Positions 5,433 through 7,032 of a stretch of DNA of 7,032 nucleotides are shown here, piece after piece (the first letter of the stretch is position 1; every line of letters starts with the position of its first letter). The notes below the pieces were generated by a model. That model ran no database searches. It had not been told where the DNA came from and saw nothing but the letters and a program-made list of their open reading frames with translations. This DNA is from Anaerolineae bacterium (GTDB lineage Bacteria; Chloroflexota; Anaerolineae; JAFGEY01). Where the stretch lies: positions 1 through 7,032 of the forward strand of contig JAFGJF010000440.1 in the NCBI GenBank assembly GCA_016929205.1, in the 5' to 3' direction. A program made the translations under genes and the position numbers.

Positions 5433-6650
5433 ATGCGCATTATCATGGTTGGTCCATTCGGCATGCAGCCCAAGGCGACCATGAGCACGCGAGCATTGCC
5501 GATGGCCAAAGCATTGGTCGCGCGAGGTCACCAGGTGACGATATTATTGCCGCCATGGGATTATCCCCAGGATAGTGGCAAAAGATGGATGGTGGATGGT
5601 GTGGCCATCGAGAATATCGTTTTGCCGCCCGCAGTGCCGTTGCTTTGGCATGTGTGGATCACCTGGCGGCTGTTACGCCGGATACGGGCATTGGACGCTG
5701 ACGTGGTCCATTGTTTCAAGCCCAAAGCCTATGCCGGTTTGACCGCTTTGGCGCTGTGGTGGCTTGGCACAGTGCGGCTGGCGCGGCTGCGCCTGATTGT
5801 CGATAGTGATGACTGGGAAGGCTTTGGCGGCTGGAACGAGATCGAAAGCTATTCCTGGTTTCAGAAACACTTCTTTGCCTGGCAGGAACGCTGGGGATTG
5901 TGCCACCACGATGCCTTGACGCTGGCCAGCCGGGCTTTGGAAAGCATCGTCTGGAGCATGGGGGTGCCTCCAAAGCAAGTTTACTATGTGCCCAATGGCA
6001 TCAACCGCGCCCAGGTTGGTGCTGGCTCGCAGCGCGCGAGCACAGACTTGTCCCAGGTTGGGATGGGGGACCAGCAAACACAATTTGTCCATTCACCCAC
6101 GGTTCTGCTGTATACACGATTTTTCGAGTTCCAGCTTGGGCGTGTCGTGCGCGTTTTTCAGCAGATTTCCGAGATCAAGCCAGAGGTACGCTTTCTCGTT
6201 GTCGGCAAGGGATTGTTTGGCGAGCAGGATCGTTTCTTGGCCCTGTGTCAGGCGGCCGGGTTGGGCAACACAGTCGAGTACGCCGGCTGGGTGGAGAGCG
6301 AAACGTTGCCCGCTTATTTCGATCGGGCCGATGTGGCCGTTTACCCTTTCGACGATACATTGATCAACCGCTGCAAGTGTGCTGCAAAACTGCGCGACCT
6401 GATGGCGGCCGGCGTGCCTGTCGTCGCCGAGGCTGTCGGGCAGAACGCGATCATGATCACGCATGGCGAGTCGGGATGGCTTGTCAGGCCGGGGGATGCT
6501 GGGGCGATGGTGCAGGCCGTGCTTGGTTTGCTGGATGATCCTGTGCTGCGCGCCAGGTTAGGACAAGGGGCGCGACAGCATATCTTGGCGCATCTGACCT
6601 GGGAGCGATTGTCCGAGCAGGTGGAAATGGCATACCTGGGTGAGAGATGA
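5433..6650 (+). CDS. GT4-like (GT-B fold) glycosyltransferase
   Basis: I place the start at the ATG at 5433 (405 residues). AAGG lies 5 bases upstream and GAGAGG 12 bases upstream, and the protein then begins with the typical first strand MRIIMVGPFG. The longer in-frame start at 5370 would translate through the terminator hairpin. The N-terminal Rossmann-like domain has the loop GPFGMQPKATM (7-17) and VVHCFKPKAYAG. D126-D127-W128 and EGFGGWNE lie around 124-136. VPNGINR (186-192) marks the domain junction. The C-terminal donor domain includes FLVVGKG, VEYAGWV, VAVYPFDD and KLRDLMAAGVPVV (319-331), the GT4 nucleotide-sugar region. The usual EX7E pair reads Cys315-region/Asp322 (C and D in place of the two Glu), as far as I can align by eye. 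No membrane segment is clear. Expected role: transfer of a sugar from a nucleotide donor to a lipid, glycan or small-molecule acceptor at the cytoplasmic face. Donor and acceptor cannot be told from sequence. Confidence 0.9.
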   Translation: MRIIMVGPFGMQPKATMSTRALPMAKALVARGHQVTILLPPWDYPQDSGKRWMVDGVAIENIVLPPAVPLLWHVWITWRLLRRIRALDADVVHCFKPKAYAGLTALALWWLGTVRLARLRLIVDSDDWEGFGGWNEIESYSWFQKHFFAWQERWGLCHHDALTLASRALESIVWSMGVPPKQVYYVPNGINRAQVGAGSQRASTDLSQVGMGDQQTQFVHSPTVLLYTRFFEFQLGRVVRVFQQISEIKPEVRFLVVGKGLFGEQDRFLALCQAAGLGNTVEYAGWVESETLPAYFDRADVAVYPFDDTLINRCKCAAKLRDLMAAGVPVVAEAVGQNAIMITHGESGWLVRPGDAGAMVQAVLGLLDDPVLRARLGQGARQHILAHLTWERLSEQVEMAYLGER

Positions 6651-6660
6651 GAGAATGTGA

Positions 6661-6699
6661 AAAGCCGCCGTTTACCCTAAAGCAAACGGCGGCTTTTTT
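6661..6699. terminator. Bidirectional Rho-independent terminator
   Basis: AAAGCCGCCGTTT (6661-6673) and AAACGGCGGCTTT (6684-6696) form a perfect 13-base-pair stem with a 10-base loop. On the plus strand the stem runs into TTTTTT (6694-6699). On the minus strand the right arm also ends in a short T-run. It sits between two convergent genes, 10 bases after the glycosyltransferase stop and 20 bases after the LysM gene stop, so it should end transcription from both sides. Confidence 0.92.
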
Positions 6700-6719
6700 A
6701 TTTGGTTTTTCTGTCCGGT

Positions 6720-7032
6720 TCAGGGGATGATCAACCGCTGCCCGGCATAAATGATGTTTGGGTTGTACAGGTGATTGGCTACGGCAATGGCCCACACGGT
6801 GGTGTGATAACGACGGGCTAGAGAATACACCGTTTCTCCTCGCTGCACGACGTGTATCTGGCCCGATGGCTGCGGCGCGGGCGTCGTGCTGCCATAGATG
6901 GTCAATCGTTGGCCGGCAAAGATGCGGGCCGGGTTGACGATGTGATTCGATGTGGCAATCGCCTGTACCGTGGTTCCGTAGCGACGGGCGATCGAATACA
7001 GGGTGTCCCCACGCTGCACAATGTACGTGACC
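6720..7032 (-). CDS. LysM-domain protein, C-terminal end (5' partial)
   Basis: The frame is open to the window edge. The residues just before the GTG at 7019 (VTYI) belong to the same LysM module, so that GTG is an internal Val and the true start lies outside. Two LysM modules of 45 residues each are visible. The first (7028-6894) contains IVQRGDTLYSIARRYGTT and ends AGQRLTIY. The second (6857-6723) contains VVQRGETVYSLARRYHTT and ends AGQRLIIP directly before the TGA stop. A 12-residue Thr/Pro-rich linker, GSTTPAPQPSGQ, joins them. LysM modules bind N-acetylglucosamine-containing glycans such as peptidoglycan, so a cell-wall or surface location is expected. The missing N-terminal part may hold a signal peptide, further LysM modules or a catalytic domain; none can be seen. 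The gene ends toward the shared terminator at 6661-6699. Confidence 0.92.
   Translation of the reverse strand, partial: VTYIVQRGDTLYSIARRYGTTVQAIATSNHIVNPARIFAGQRLTIYGSTTPAPQPSGQIHVVQRGETVYSLARRYHTTVWAIAVANHLYNPNIIYAGQRLIIP
6723..6857 (-). repeat. LysM module 2 (terminal), tandem with module 1
   Basis: This 45-codon unit and the one at 6894-7028 are the same length and match at 28 of 45 residues by direct comparison, strongest in the VQRG, ARRY, NP and AGQRL segments. They look like an internal duplication separated by a 36-base linker region. Confidence 0.85.
6894..7028 (-). repeat. LysM module 1, tandem with module 2
   Basis: This is the upstream copy of the duplicated 45-codon LysM unit, running from the TYIVQRGD start to the AGQRLTIY end. 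It is complete within the window even though the gene is not. Additional copies could lie beyond the edge. Confidence 0.85.

Noticed and set aside
5900..6538. 212-residue plus-strand open frame inside the glycosyltransferase gene
   Set aside because: It is a shifted frame rich in Arg, Cys, Gly and Trp with no family resemblance, and lies wholly inside a well-supported gene.

Overview
This window looks like ordinary chromosomal DNA from a free-living bacterium, moderately GC-rich by eye. Chloroflexota (Anaerolineae/Caldilineae-like) is my best guess. Pointers are the Thr/Pro-rich linkers in exported proteins (a lipoprotein with TPT-type repeats, and LysM modules joined by a TTPAPQP linker), secreted zinc peptidases, frequent GTG starts with Shine-Dalgarno sites, and a small stand-alone HNH protein of a type I recall as common in Chloroflexota, Cyanobacteria and Actinobacteria. 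The assignment is inference; no rRNA, tRNA or phylogenetic marker is present. I see no mobile element, CRISPR array or phage gene.

Layout: (1) bases 2-1759, plus strand, the 3' part of a secreted zinc metallopeptidase with a C-terminal immune-inhibitor-A/MAM-like beta domain; (2) 1777-3024, plus strand, a 415-residue protein of unknown function 17 bases downstream, with a good ribosome binding site and probably in the same operon; (3) 3044-4666, minus strand, a lipoprotein M1-family (gluzincin) peptidase, convergent with gene 2; (4) 4667-4847, a divergent promoter region with a readable sigma70-type promoter for each side; (5) 4848-5351, plus strand, an HNH endonuclease-family protein with its own promoter and Rho-independent terminator; (6) 5433-6650, plus strand, a GT4-like glycosyltransferase; (7) a bidirectional terminator at 6661-6699; (8) 6720-7032, minus strand, the C-terminal end of a protein carrying two LysM modules.

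Working together: genes 1 and 3 are both predicted extracytoplasmic zinc peptidases of different families, so this end of the window may serve extracellular peptide breakdown. The glycosyltransferase and the LysM protein point to envelope or glycan work, but they sit in separate transcription units and no shared pathway is shown. Four start sites matter for annotation: the lipoprotein starts at the GTG at 4666, not the upstream TTG inside its own promoter; the glycosyltransferase starts at the ATG at 5433, downstream of the HNH terminator; the first and last genes both run off the window. No clearly novel multi-gene system is visible. The least explained items are the 415-residue unknown protein and how the glycosyltransferase gene is transcribed.
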